A stretch of 64,000 bases of DNA from Phytomonospora sp040655735. GTDB lineage: Bacteria; Actinomycetota; Actinomycetes; Mycobacteriales; Micromonosporaceae. Below the pieces are notes generated by a model that was not told where the DNA came from, ran no database searches, and saw only the letters and a program-made list of their open reading frames with translations. This document shows positions 49,605 through 57,848 of this stretch, one piece after another (the first letter of the stretch is position 1; each line of letters starts with the position of its first letter). Both the position numbers and the translations under genes were made by a program. Location: assembly GCF_040655735.1 (NCBI RefSeq), contig NZ_JBFAKK010000002.1:310001-374000 (forward strand), written 5' to 3'.

Positions 49605-50372
49605 TCAGACCTTGCGCCGGTATCCGCGGAAGGTCAGCGTCGACAGCCACACCATCGCCGCCGCGAGCGCGAGCAGCCAACCGCCGCGGACGAGGGTCGC
49701 GCTCCAGTCGGCCGACTCGGCGAGCGCGCCCCGCGCCGCTTCGAGTGACCAGTCGACGGGATTGGCCGCGGCGATGCCCCGCATCCAGCCGGGCATGAGG
49801 GATTCGGCCATGAAGGCCGAGGACAGGAAGGTCAGCGGCAGGAGCAGGAAGATGCTCAGGCCGATGACGCTCTCGCGTTGCCGGACGGCCATGCCGAAGG
49901 CGTTGGACAGGGCGGTGAACACCGTTCCGAGCACCATCGACAGCACGATCAGCGTGATGGGGCCGAGTGGTCCGCCGGGGTAGTGGGCGCCGGCGGCCCA
50001 GCCGAGCAGGACGATGACCGCCGACTGGAACGCGGTGCTCAGTGCGGCGACGATGACGTTGGCGTTCATGATGGCGCCGCGCGCGACGGGTGTGGTGAGG
50101 AAGCGGTCGAGGGTGCCGCGCTCGATCTCGTCGATCGTGGTCATACCGGCCCACATGTTGGCCGAGACGGCGTTCATCACGACGATCCCGGGCACCCGGT
50201 AGTCCAGATAGGACCCGGCGCCGAAGCCGGGCAGTTCGACGACGCGCCGAAAGAGGTTCCCGAACAGGAAGAGCCACACCACCGGCTGCATCAGGGTGAT
50301 GACGAGGACTCCGGGCTGTCGTGCCAGGGCCTTGAGCTGCCGGTGGGTCAGCCACCAGGTCTGTGCGATCAC
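49605..50372 (-). CDS. ABC-2 type exporter permease (DrrB-like)
   Basis: 255 residues with six helices: WWLTHRQLKALARQPGVLVITLMQPVVWLFLFGNLF, YLDYRVPGIVVMNAVSANMW, IERGTLDRFLTTPVARGAI, ITLIVLSMVLGTVFTAL, IFLLLPLTFLSSAFMAESLMPGWM (the DrrB-type NPVDWSLEAAR follows) and WLLALAAAMVWLSTLTF. GTG 50372 overlaps the ATPase stop (GTGA). Exports a drug or metabolite with the adjoining ATPase. Confidence 0.9.
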   Translation of the reverse strand: MIAQTWWLTHRQLKALARQPGVLVITLMQPVVWLFLFGNLFRRVVELPGFGAGSYLDYRVPGIVVMNAVSANMWAGMTTIDEIERGTLDRFLTTPVARGAIMNANVIVAALSTAFQSAVIVLLGWAAGAHYPGGPLGPITLIVLSMVLGTVFTALSNAFGMAVRQRESVIGLSIFLLLPLTFLSSAFMAESLMPGWMRGIAAANPVDWSLEAARGALAESADWSATLVRGGWLLALAAAMVWLSTLTFRGYRRKV

Positions 50373-51319
50373 GAGGAGGCTCCCGTCCGGTCGAAGCGGC
50401 GCCCGACGTGGCGCAGGTAGACGTCGTCGAGAGAGGGCCGCGCGACGGTTACCGCGGCGGCGGGGGAGCCCGCCCGGTCGAGGGCGGCGAGGACGCCCGG
50501 TACGGCGGCGGCGCCGTCGTCGGCGCGGGCCGACAGCAGTCGCCCGTCGAGGGTCACGTCCCGCACGACCGGCCCGATCGCCTGCCGCACAGCGCTTTCG
50601 TCGGCGTCGTCGCGTAGTTCTATGTGGACGGCGTCGCCGCGCAGCTCGCCTTTGAGCGCGTCGGCGGTGCCGGTGACCAGCACCCGTCCCTTGTCGACGA
50701 TGGCCAGCCGGTCGGTGAGCCGGTCGGCCTCCTCCAGGTAGTGCGTGGTGAGCAGGACCGTCAGGCCGTCGGCGTCCGAGAGCCGCGCGATCTCGGCCCA
50801 CACGGCCGATCGCGCCTCGGGGTCGAGCCCGCTGGTCGGTTCGTCGAGGAACAGCACCTGGGGGCGGTGCACCAGGCCGAGCGCGACGTCGAGGCGGCGG
50901 CGCATGCCCCCGGAGTAGCCGCGGACGGGACGGTCGGCGGCCTCGTCGAGATCGAAGCGGGTGAGCAGCTCGGCGACGCGGACGCGCAGGGCCGCGCCGC
51001 CCATCCCGTACAGGCGCCCTTGCAGGGTCAGGTTGTCGCGCCCGCTCGCCAGGGGATCGGTCCCCGAGTTCTGCGCGACGACGCCGATGGCGCGCCGGAC
51101 CCGCTCGGGGTGGCGCGCCAGATCGTGCCCGGCGACGGTCGCGCGGCCGGAGTCGGCGCGGGCGAGGGTGGTGAGGATCTTGACGGTGGTGGACTTCCCG
51201 GCGCCGTTCGGCCCGAGCAGGCCGAACACCTCCCCGGGCTCGATGGCGAGGGACAGCCCGTCGAGCGCGCGAACGCCCGGCGGATAGGTCTTCACGAGGT
51301 CGTGGGCCTCGACGTGCAT
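50369..51319 (-). CDS. ABC exporter ATPase (DrrA-like)
   Basis: 316 residues. Walker A GLLGPNGAGKSTTVKIL, Q-loop VVAQNSGTDPLASGRDNL (DrrA-like 'Q'), signature YSGGMRRRLDVALGL, Walker B VLFLDEPTSGLDPEAR, H-loop TTHYLEEADRL; the C-terminal DDVYLRHVGRRF is typical of the daunorubicin-resistance type. Presumed partner of the ABC-2 permease. The PadR gene lies upstream, separated by 166 nt. Confidence 0.92.
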   Translation of the reverse strand: MHVEAHDLVKTYPPGVRALDGLSLAIEPGEVFGLLGPNGAGKSTTVKILTTLARADSGRATVAGHDLARHPERVRRAIGVVAQNSGTDPLASGRDNLTLQGRLYGMGGAALRVRVAELLTRFDLDEAADRPVRGYSGGMRRRLDVALGLVHRPQVLFLDEPTSGLDPEARSAVWAEIARLSDADGLTVLLTTHYLEEADRLTDRLAIVDKGRVLVTGTADALKGELRGDAVHIELRDDADESAVRQAIGPVVRDVTLDGRLLSARADDGAAAVPGVLAALDRAGSPAAAVTVARPSLDDVYLRHVGRRFDRTGASS

Positions 51320-51485
51320 GGGGGGACTCCAGTTCGCGGGTGTGCGGTGTCCCGCCCGCGGGGGTGGAGTCCCTGGTTAACCTTGCGAGTGCCAACTCGT
51401 CGACCAGGTGTCCCGTTCCCGCGGGACGGTTCGCGAGGTTCAGCGCCCCGGTGCGGTGTTCCCGCACCGCGCCGGGTGCGCGGCT

Positions 51486-52139
51486 TCAGTCGGTGTCGAG
51501 CAGCTCCTTCCACACCGAGGGCGGGCGTGTGCCCCTCTGGTGGTAGTCGCGCCACTCCTTCACTCCCGACAGCGTCTCGTCCTCGATCTCGGTGAGCAGC
51601 CCGCGGACCCAGGCGGCCTCGGCCTCGCGCATGGCGAGGGTGTACTCGACCTCGATGAGGAGGACGCGCGGCAGCTCGCCGGCGGCGGCCAGCTGCTCGC
51701 GCTGGGCGGCGCTCTCGGCGTTGAGCGCTTCGAGCCGCTGCCGGAGCAGTCGCACGACGCGGTCGGGGGAGAGCACCCCGAGGATCGACAGCGCCGCGCG
51801 GAAGCGCGGGTACTCGTGCTGCGGGACGGCGACGAGCTCGCCGAGCCAGTCGGTCAGCTCCTCGCGTCCGGCGGGGGTGATCGCGTAGGGGGTGCGCTCG
51901 GGGCGCCGCCCTTCGCGTTCGGTGGTGGCGGCCTCGATGTAACCGTGCTTCTCAAGGTTCTGCACGACGGTGTAGAGCGAGCCGACCTTGATGTTCATGT
52001 CCTGCTCCTTGCCGGTGCGGCGAAGGATGCGGGCCATCTCGTAGGGGTGCAGGGGCTCGCCCGGGGCGAGGAGGGAGAGCAGCGCGAGGGCCAGGATGTT
52101 GCCGACCTTGCGCCGCTGCGTCACGTTTCCCCTCCTCAT
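51486..52139 (-). CDS. PadR-family transcriptional regulator
   Basis: 217 residues. Winged helix ILALALLSLLAPGEPLHPYEMARILRRTG... INIKVGSLYTVVQNLEKHGYIEAATTEREGRRPERTPYAITPAGREEL, then the C-terminal helical dimerisation domain. PadR proteins repress exporter genes until a drug binds; the ABC exporter genes lie directly downstream. Start ATG 52139; this ATG abuts the broken epoxide-hydrolase region. Confidence 0.88.
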   Translation of the reverse strand: MRRGNVTQRRKVGNILALALLSLLAPGEPLHPYEMARILRRTGKEQDMNIKVGSLYTVVQNLEKHGYIEAATTEREGRRPERTPYAITPAGREELTDWLGELVAVPQHEYPRFRAALSILGVLSPDRVVRLLRQRLEALNAESAAQREQLAAAGELPRVLLIEVEYTLAMREAEAAWVRGLLTEIEDETLSGVKEWRDYHQRGTRPPSVWKELLDTD

Positions 52140-52176
52140 TACTCGTAGACGAATATACGTCGACGAGTAATGGCGG

Positions 52177-53083
52177 TCAAGCTCCTTCGCGCAGCTCCCG
52201 GAAGAACCCCCGCACGTCGCCGACCAGCAGATCGGGGGCCTCCATCGCCGCGAAGTGCCCGCCGCGATCGAACTCCGACCAGCGCACGACGTTGTGGTCG
52301 CGCTCCACCAGCCGCCGGATAGCCGGGTCGGTGGGGAACACCGCGACCCCCGTCGGCACGCCCGCGGGCCCCGGCGGCGTGACGGGAGCCGGTTCCGGTG
52401 GCGCGCAGCCGTTCGGCTGCCGCGATCCGCTCCGCCTCGACCGGCGACAGGTCGGCCAGGTCGCCGTCGGGGAAGGCGAGGCCGCCGTTGATGTGGACGC
52501 CGACGACGTGGTCGGCGTCGACGCGGCCGAGTTCAGGCGAGACGATCGACCCGGTGTCGCCGCCCTGGGCGCCGTAGCGGCGGTAGCCCAGCCGCGACAT
52601 CAGTTCCGCCCACGCCCGGGCGATGCGGGCGTGGTTCCAGCCCGGCGACAGCGGTGTCGAGTACCCGAAACCGGGCACCGAGGGGATGACGAGGTGGAAG
52701 GCGTCGGCGGGGTCGCCGCCGTGCGCGCGGGGGTCCGACGGCGGGCCGACGATGTCGAGGAATTCGACGAAGGACCCCGGCCAGCCGTGCGTGAGGATCA
52801 GCGGCAGGGCGCCGGGTTCGGGGGAGCGAACGTGCAGGAAGTGGATGTTCTGGCCGTCGATCACGGTGGTGAACTGCGGGAGGGCCGCGATCCGCGCCTC
52901 CCAGGCGGCCCGGTCGTAGTCGTGGAGCCAGCGCTCGGCGAGGCCCTTGAGGTAGCCGAGCGGGACACCGCGCTCCCAGCCCTCGCCGACTTCGGCGGGC
53001 CAGCGGGTCGCGGTGAGGCGGCGGCGCAGGTCGTCGAGGGCTTCGGGCGGGGTCCGCGGATGGAAGGGTCGCAGGTCTGCCAT
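52177..53083 (-). pseudogene. Frameshifted, internally deleted epoxide hydrolase
   Basis: The first part (MADLRPFHPRTPPEALDDLRRRL, FTTVIDGQNIHFLHVRS, HGWPGSFVEF, GYRRYGAQGGDTGS) is a good EHN-type epoxide hydrolase including the Asp in GGDTG. After about PVEAERIAAAERLRA the frame shifts and the sequence (RATGTGSRHAAGARGRADGG) is nonsense. The correct C-terminus (PTGVAVFPTDPAIRRLVERDHNVVRWSEFDRGGHFAAMEAPDLL, with the GHFAA His) continues in another frame from about 52375 to 52177. About 80 residues of lid are also missing. The break is around 52370-52420. A full homolog is at 36.8-37.9 kb. Confidence 0.85.
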
Positions 53084-53093
53084 CCCACCGAGA

Positions 53094-53705
53094 CTAGGTC
53101 CGGCGCGGCCGGAAGACCCGGTCGAGGTGATGGCCGATCACGGCGAGGGCGTCCGCGGCGGTCCGCTGCCCCAGGACGACGCTGGTGCCCAGTCCGCCGT
53201 ACATGCCCATGAGCGCGGCGGCCTCGGCGCGCGGATCGGTGCCGTCGGCGAGCTCACCGGCGTCGGCGGCGGCCTGGAAGCGGCCGGCGACGTAGCGCTC
53301 CAGGGCGTCGGGGTCGCCGAGGAAGCGCTCGCCGGCCAGTTCCGGTGAGGTCATGGCGAGCACGGCGTAGGAGGTGTAGACGATGTGCAGCATCCGGCTG
53401 TCGGCGTCGGTGGGGAAGACCTCGCCGACGATCGTCTCGATGACCTCCCGGTGCCCCGGATCCTCGCCGAGTCCCCGGACGCGGGTGGCGAGACGATCGG
53501 CGAGCCGGGTGCCGACATGCTCCACGGCGGCGAGGAGGAGTCGCTCCTTGGTCTGGAAGTAGTACTGGACGAGCCGCAGGGAGACGCCGGCCTCCTGTGC
53601 CACGGCGCGCATGGTGACCGAGTGCAGTCCGGTGGCGGCCACGATCCGCAGCAGGGCGTCGGTGATCTGCGCGCGGCGCTGTTCGTGGTCGGCGAGTTTC
53701 GGCAT
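53094..53705 (-). CDS. TetR-family regulator
   Basis: 203 residues. HTH RRAQITDALLRIVAATGLHSVTMRAVAQEAGVSLRLVQYYFQTKERLLLAAVEH at about 9-62, ligand domain ending MGMYGGLGTSVVLGQ. ATG at 53705. Divergent from an alpha/beta hydrolase with the perfect operator dyad 53735-53758 between. Probably represses both until a substrate binds. Confidence 0.9.
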   Translation of the reverse strand: MPKLADHEQRRAQITDALLRIVAATGLHSVTMRAVAQEAGVSLRLVQYYFQTKERLLLAAVEHVGTRLADRLATRVRGLGEDPGHREVIETIVGEVFPTDADSRMLHIVYTSYAVLAMTSPELAGERFLGDPDALERYVAGRFQAAADAGELADGTDPRAEAAALMGMYGGLGTSVVLGQRTAADALAVIGHHLDRVFRPRRT

Positions 53706-53734
53706 CGCTTCCTCGGGGTGGCGGTCGTCGGAGT

Positions 53735-53758
53735 TTGCTGATACAAATGTATCAACAA
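53735..53758. promoter_or_regulatory. TetR operator between tetR and hydrolase
   Basis: Inverted arms TTGNTGATACA and TGTATCANCAA separated by AA; all symmetric pairs match. It lies 29 nt from the TetR start and 12 nt from the hydrolase start, a standard place for a shared TetR-family operator. The hydrolase's ribosome site (AGGGAGG) follows directly. Confidence 0.8.
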
Positions 53759-53770
53759 GGGAGGTCGGCG

Positions 53771-54661
53771 ATGTCCACAGGTGGTACCCGTCCCGGCGTG
53801 GCCCGCTTTCGCAGCGCACGCGCCCGGGAGAAGTTCCAGCGCGGCTATGAGACGGCCTTCGCGCTGTGGCCGCGCCCCTTCGAGCGAATCGACGTGGAGA
53901 CCCGTTTCGGGCCGACCTGCGTCCACCGCCACGGCCCGCGCGAGGGCACGCCGATCGTCCTGCTGCACGGACACGGCGGCAACGGCTCCCTGTGGTATCC
54001 CCAGGTCGCGGCCCTCGCCGCCGAGCACCCCGTCTACGCCGTCGACGCCATCGACGACCCTGGTGGGAGCACCCAGAGCGCGCCGCTGACCGGGTCGCAG
54101 GACTACGCCGTGTGGCTCGACGAGGTCCTGACCGGCCTCGGCCTGACGCGGGTGCACCTCGTCGGCCACTCCTACGGCGGCTGGCTCGCCCTCAACCACG
54201 CCTCCCGGCGCCCCGATCAGGTCGCGACGATGACCGCGCTCGACCCGGCGGGCATCGAGGACGTCCGCATCCGCTTCCTGTTCAGCGGCATCGTCGGCAT
54301 GCTCCGGCTGGTGACGCGCTCGCGGACGCTGCCCCGGCTGGCGCGGCGAACCGCGAACGCCGCGCTCGTCATCGACTGGCGCGTGTTCGGCCGCGTCCTG
54401 GACGCGGCCTTCACCTTCGGGCCGCAGCGCACCGCCGGGCGCCGCTACACCGACGCCGAACTGTCGGCGATCAAGGCCCCCGCGCTGGTCCTCATCGGCG
54501 GCCGCACGACGCTGTTCCACCCGGCGAGCGCGGCCGAGCGGATCCGCGCGCTGATCCCGCACGCGCGGGTCGAGACCATCGAGGGAGCCGGTCACGGGCT
54601 CCAGTTCGAGTTCCCCGACCGCGTCAACGCCGCGATCCTCGCCAACGCCGCCCGCGCCTGA
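53771..54661 (+). CDS. Alpha/beta-fold hydrolase
   Basis: 296 residues. Oxyanion HGHGG (IVLLHGHGGNGSLW), nucleophile elbow GHSYGG, and late GAGHGLQFEFPDRV with the catalytic His. The acid residue is probably in LVLIGGRTTLF or nearby. Resembles small ester/lactone hydrolases. ATG 53771, with AGGGAGG upstream and the operator just before it; earlier ATGs overlap the operator. Substrate unknown. Neighbouring MFS gene is convergent. Confidence 0.85.
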   Translation: MSTGGTRPGVARFRSARAREKFQRGYETAFALWPRPFERIDVETRFGPTCVHRHGPREGTPIVLLHGHGGNGSLWYPQVAALAAEHPVYAVDAIDDPGGSTQSAPLTGSQDYAVWLDEVLTGLGLTRVHLVGHSYGGWLALNHASRRPDQVATMTALDPAGIEDVRIRFLFSGIVGMLRLVTRSRTLPRLARRTANAALVIDWRVFGRVLDAAFTFGPQRTAGRRYTDAELSAIKAPALVLIGGRTTLFHPASAAERIRALIPHARVETIEGAGHGLQFEFPDRVNAAILANAARA

Positions 54662-55708
54662 TCACACCGCCGGCGCCACCTGCGGCCGCCCCCGCTGCGT
54701 CCACCGCACGACCGGCCCGGTCGCCAGCCCCGCCGCGAGGAACAGCGCGCCGAGCAGGAGCCAGCCCGGTACTCCCCACCCGAGCACCGCCACCGTCAGC
54801 AGTCCCGGCCCCGCCATCCGCGCGACGGGCACGCCGGTGCCGAAGAACCCCTGGTACTGCCCCTGCGCGCCCTCCGGCGCCAGCCCGAAGCTGATCTCCC
54901 ACGAGCCCGCCGCCAGCAGCATCTCCCCGAGGACCTGGAGCGCGGCACCCGCCAGCAGCACCAGCCCGGCCGCCCACGCGCCCTCCCACATCCCCGACAC
55001 GGCGAGGACCGCGCACGAGACCGCCAGCGCCACGCCCGCCCACCGCACGTACCGGGAGGCGTCGGCGAGGCCGCGGACACCGCGCGCGACCCGCACCTGG
55101 AACAGCACCACACCGCCGGTGTTGAGCACGAACAGCGCCGCCACCGTCCACTTGGGAGCGTCGGTGCGCTGCGCGATCCACAGCGGCAGGACCACCGACA
55201 GCAGCGGCATCGTCAGCAGCATCACCGCGTTCAGCCCCGTCAGGACCGCGTACGGCCGGTCCCGCAGGACCGTCGGCCGCCCCGCGCCCGCCGTCACCAC
55301 GCCGGCGACCCTCCCGACCCGCGCCCGCACCTTCGTGCGCTCCCCGCTTTCGACGAGCCCGGCCAGCAGCGCCTGACGCGCCGCCGCCAGCCCGCTCTGG
55401 CAGGTCGCGTACACGACCAGCACCGCCAGGAACGGCCAGAACGAGCGCACGACGAGGAACGCCGAGACCGCCGCGCCCGTGCCGACCGCCAGCCCGACGG
55501 CGACCGCACGCGGGCCGTGCCGGTCGGCGAGGGCACCGACCGGCACCCCCGCCAGGGCGCCGACGCCCCACGCGGCGGTCAGCGCCAGCCCCACCCGCAC
55601 CGGCGACAGGCCCACGATCGTGGTGAAGAACAGCGCCGAGGTCACGTAGTAGGCGCCGTCGCCGATCGAGTTGGCGAGCTGCGCGCGGGCCAGGCGGCGG
55701 CCGTTCAC
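54662..55708 (-). CDS. MFS transporter lacking about two helices
   Basis: 348 residues with MFS helices 1-4 (YYVTSALFFTTIVGL..., GLALTAAWGVGALAGVPVGALADRHG with the A-loop), then directly VRARVGRVAGVVTAGAGRPTVLRDRPYAVLTGLNAV and helices 7-12. The MFS norm is about 400 residues with helices 5 and 6 between; the PTVLRDRP join suggests an in-frame loss of about 60 residues. Overlaps the DsbA-like gene (GTGA at 55705-55708). Presumably non-functional as a usual 12-helix carrier, unless recently adapted. Confidence 0.75.
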   Translation of the reverse strand: MNGRRLARAQLANSIGDGAYYVTSALFFTTIVGLSPVRVGLALTAAWGVGALAGVPVGALADRHGPRAVAVGLAVGTGAAVSAFLVVRSFWPFLAVLVVYATCQSGLAAARQALLAGLVESGERTKVRARVGRVAGVVTAGAGRPTVLRDRPYAVLTGLNAVMLLTMPLLSVVLPLWIAQRTDAPKWTVAALFVLNTGGVVLFQVRVARGVRGLADASRYVRWAGVALAVSCAVLAVSGMWEGAWAAGLVLLAGAALQVLGEMLLAAGSWEISFGLAPEGAQGQYQGFFGTGVPVARMAGPGLLTVAVLGWGVPGWLLLGALFLAAGLATGPVVRWTQRGRPQVAPAV

Positions 55709-56319
55709 CGCGTCACGGGACGCGGCCGGTTGCCGCGCTTGAGCTCGTAGAAACCGGGAGCGGCGGCCAGCGCGACCACACCGTCGAGGATGCGGCCGGC
55801 GTCCTCGCCGCGCGGGATCGGCGTGATGACCGGCCCGAAGAACGCGACCGGCTCGCCGTCGGGACCGGGCAGGTGGATCGTGGGCGTGCCCAGGTCCTCG
55901 CCGACGAGGTCGAGCCCGGCGTGGTGGCTGGCGAGCAGCGCCTCGTCGTACTCCTCGGTGCCGGCGGCCTCGGCCAGACCCCCGTCAAGGCCGAGTTCGG
56001 CCAGCGCGTCGGCGTAGAGCTCGGGCCCGATGGCACGTTTGTCACGGTGAATGCGGGTGCCCAGCGCGGTGTAAAGGTCGCGCAGGACGTCCTCGCCGTA
56101 CTTCTGGGCGGCGGCGATCGCGACGCGCACGGGCCCGCGAGTGTCGGCGAGCCAATCGGCGTACCAGGCGTCGAGCCCTTCGCGGCCCTCGTTGAGGACG
56201 GCCAGACTCATGACGTGGAAGCGGACCTCGACGTCGCGGACCAGCTCGGCCTCCAGCAGCCAGCGGGAGGCGTTCCAGGCCCAGGGGCACTTGGGGTCGA
56301 ACCACATGTCGATCTTCAT
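55705..56319 (-). CDS. DsbA-like, mycothiol-dependent nitroreductase family protein
   Basis: 204 residues, thioredoxin-like, closest in pattern to M. tuberculosis Rv2466c (a mycothiol-dependent reductase): MKIDMWFDPKCPWAWNASRWLLE, VRFHVMSLAVLNEGR, DLYTALGTRIHR, LASHHAGLDLVGEDLGTPTIH and FGPVITPIPRGEDA. The usual CPWC is CPWA here, leaving only Cys 11; a monothiol mechanism is likely. Start ATG 56319. Coupled to the MFS gene (GTGA overlap). Divergent from MocR. Confidence 0.85.
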   Translation of the reverse strand: MKIDMWFDPKCPWAWNASRWLLEAELVRDVEVRFHVMSLAVLNEGREGLDAWYADWLADTRGPVRVAIAAAQKYGEDVLRDLYTALGTRIHRDKRAIGPELYADALAELGLDGGLAEAAGTEEYDEALLASHHAGLDLVGEDLGTPTIHLPGPDGEPVAFFGPVITPIPRGEDAGRILDGVVALAAAPGFYELKRGNRPRPVTR

Positions 56320-56361
56320 GAGCCCGAATCTATGGGTCACAATGGCCGCCTGCCAGATCCA

Positions 56362-56375
56362 ATTCCAGGTGGAAT
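56362..56375. promoter_or_regulatory. Dyad before the MocR gene
   Basis: ATTCCA-GG-TGGAAT, perfect 6 bp arms, 10 nt before the MocR ATG and between it and the divergent dsbA-like gene. Likely the MocR operator and autoregulatory site. Confidence 0.6.
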
Positions 56376-56385
56376 GATCAGGCCA

Positions 56386-57762
56386 ATGGACTTTCATGTC
56401 AGCCTCGCCGAGGGCGACCTCACCGCGGGCATCTACCGGCGGTTCCGCGAGGCGATCGTCGAGGGCCGGATGCGGCCCGGCGAGCGCCTGCCCTCGACGC
56501 GAGAGCTGGCCAAGAGGCTGTCGGTCGCGCGCAACACCGTCGCGGTGGCCTACGAGCGGCTCACCGCGGAGGGCTTCTGCACGGCCAGGGTCGGCGCGGG
56601 CACCTACGTGACCTACGCGGCGCCCGGGGAGCCGGCGACGGGCGGGACGGCGCCGACACCGCGCCCGCAGTGGCGGACCGAGCCCGCGCCGGACCCGCGA
56701 CGCTTCGACTACGACTTCCAGATCGGCGTCCCCGACCCCGCCCTGTTCCCCTACGAGACGTGGCGGCGCCTGGTGTCGCGGGAGCTGCGCCCATCGGCCG
56801 CGCCCGCGCCGGGCTACGCGTCCGCCGCCGGGCATCCCGGGCTCCGCGAGGCCGTCGCCCGCCACATCGGCCTGGCGCGGGCGGTGCTCGCCGACCCCGA
56901 GGACGTCCTGATCACGCAGGGCGCCCAGCAGGCCCTGGACCTGGCCTGCCGGGTGCTGGTGGAGCCGGGCGACACCGTGGCCGTCGAAGATCCGGGCTAT
57001 CCACCGGCGCGCGACCTGTTCGCCGCGCTGGGCGCGAAGGTCGCGCGGGTTCCCGTCGACGACGAGGGCATCGAGGTCGAGCGGATCCCGCGCGGGACCC
57101 GGCTGGTCTACGTCACGCCCTCGCACCAGTTCCCGCTGGGCATGCCGATGAGCCTCGCGCGGCGGCGGGCGCTGCTCGACTGGGCCGAGCGGCACGACGG
57201 TGTGATCGTCGAGGACGACTACGACAGCGAGTTCCGCTACTCCGACCGGCCCCTCGAACCCCTGTTCAGCCTGGGCGGCGGGCGGGGGCGCGTGCTCTAC
57301 GTCGGGTCCTTCTCGAAGGTGCTGTCCCCGCTGCTGAGGGTGGGTTTCCTGGTCGCGCCGAGTGCGCTGCGGGGGCCGTTGCGCACGGCGCGGCGGCTGT
57401 CGGGCTGGCACGGCGAGTGGTGGACGCAGGCGGCGCTGGCGAGGTTCGTCGACGAGGGGCAGCTCGGCCGGCACGTCCGCAAGGCCACGCGCGTGTACGC
57501 CGCCCGGCGGGCGCGGCTGGTCGACGGGCTGGCCGGGATGGACGGGCTCACGGTCGTGCCCGGGCCGGCGGGCCTGCACGTGTGCGTGCGCGGCGACTTC
57601 GACGGTGCGGCCGTCGCCGGGCGTGCCGCGCGGCTGGGCGTGCGCGTGCGCGAGGTGAAGCGCTACGGGGGCACGCGGGACGGGCTGGTGCTGGGTTTCG
57701 GCGTCATCGGCGAGGAGCGGATCGGGGAGGGTCTGCGGCGGCTCGGCGGCGTCCTCGGATGA
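56386..57762 (+). CDS. MocR-type GntR regulator with aminotransferase-like domain
   Basis: 458 residues: an N-terminal GntR winged helix (GIYRRFREAIVEGRMRPGERLPSTRELAKRLSVARNTV), then an AAT-I fold with GAQQALDLACRVLVEPGD, EDPGYPPAR, VTPSHQFPLG, EDDYDSEFRY and the PLP Lys in SFSKVLSPLLRVGF. Controls pyridoxine or amino-acid-related genes in homologs such as PdxR/GabR. Start ATG 56386. No pdx genes in the window; the divergent DsbA-like/MFS genes may be targets. Confidence 0.9.
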   Translation: MDFHVSLAEGDLTAGIYRRFREAIVEGRMRPGERLPSTRELAKRLSVARNTVAVAYERLTAEGFCTARVGAGTYVTYAAPGEPATGGTAPTPRPQWRTEPAPDPRRFDYDFQIGVPDPALFPYETWRRLVSRELRPSAAPAPGYASAAGHPGLREAVARHIGLARAVLADPEDVLITQGAQQALDLACRVLVEPGDTVAVEDPGYPPARDLFAALGAKVARVPVDDEGIEVERIPRGTRLVYVTPSHQFPLGMPMSLARRRALLDWAERHDGVIVEDDYDSEFRYSDRPLEPLFSLGGGRGRVLYVGSFSKVLSPLLRVGFLVAPSALRGPLRTARRLSGWHGEWWTQAALARFVDEGQLGRHVRKATRVYAARRARLVDGLAGMDGLTVVPGPAGLHVCVRGDFDGAAVAGRAARLGVRVREVKRYGGTRDGLVLGFGVIGEERIGEGLRRLGGVLG

Positions 57763-57848
57763 TCTCGGCGCCGGCTTGGGGAAGCAAGGTCAGGTGACGC
57801 GGACCCCTTCCCATCCCAAGGGGAGCGGGTGGGGGATACGGTCAACAC

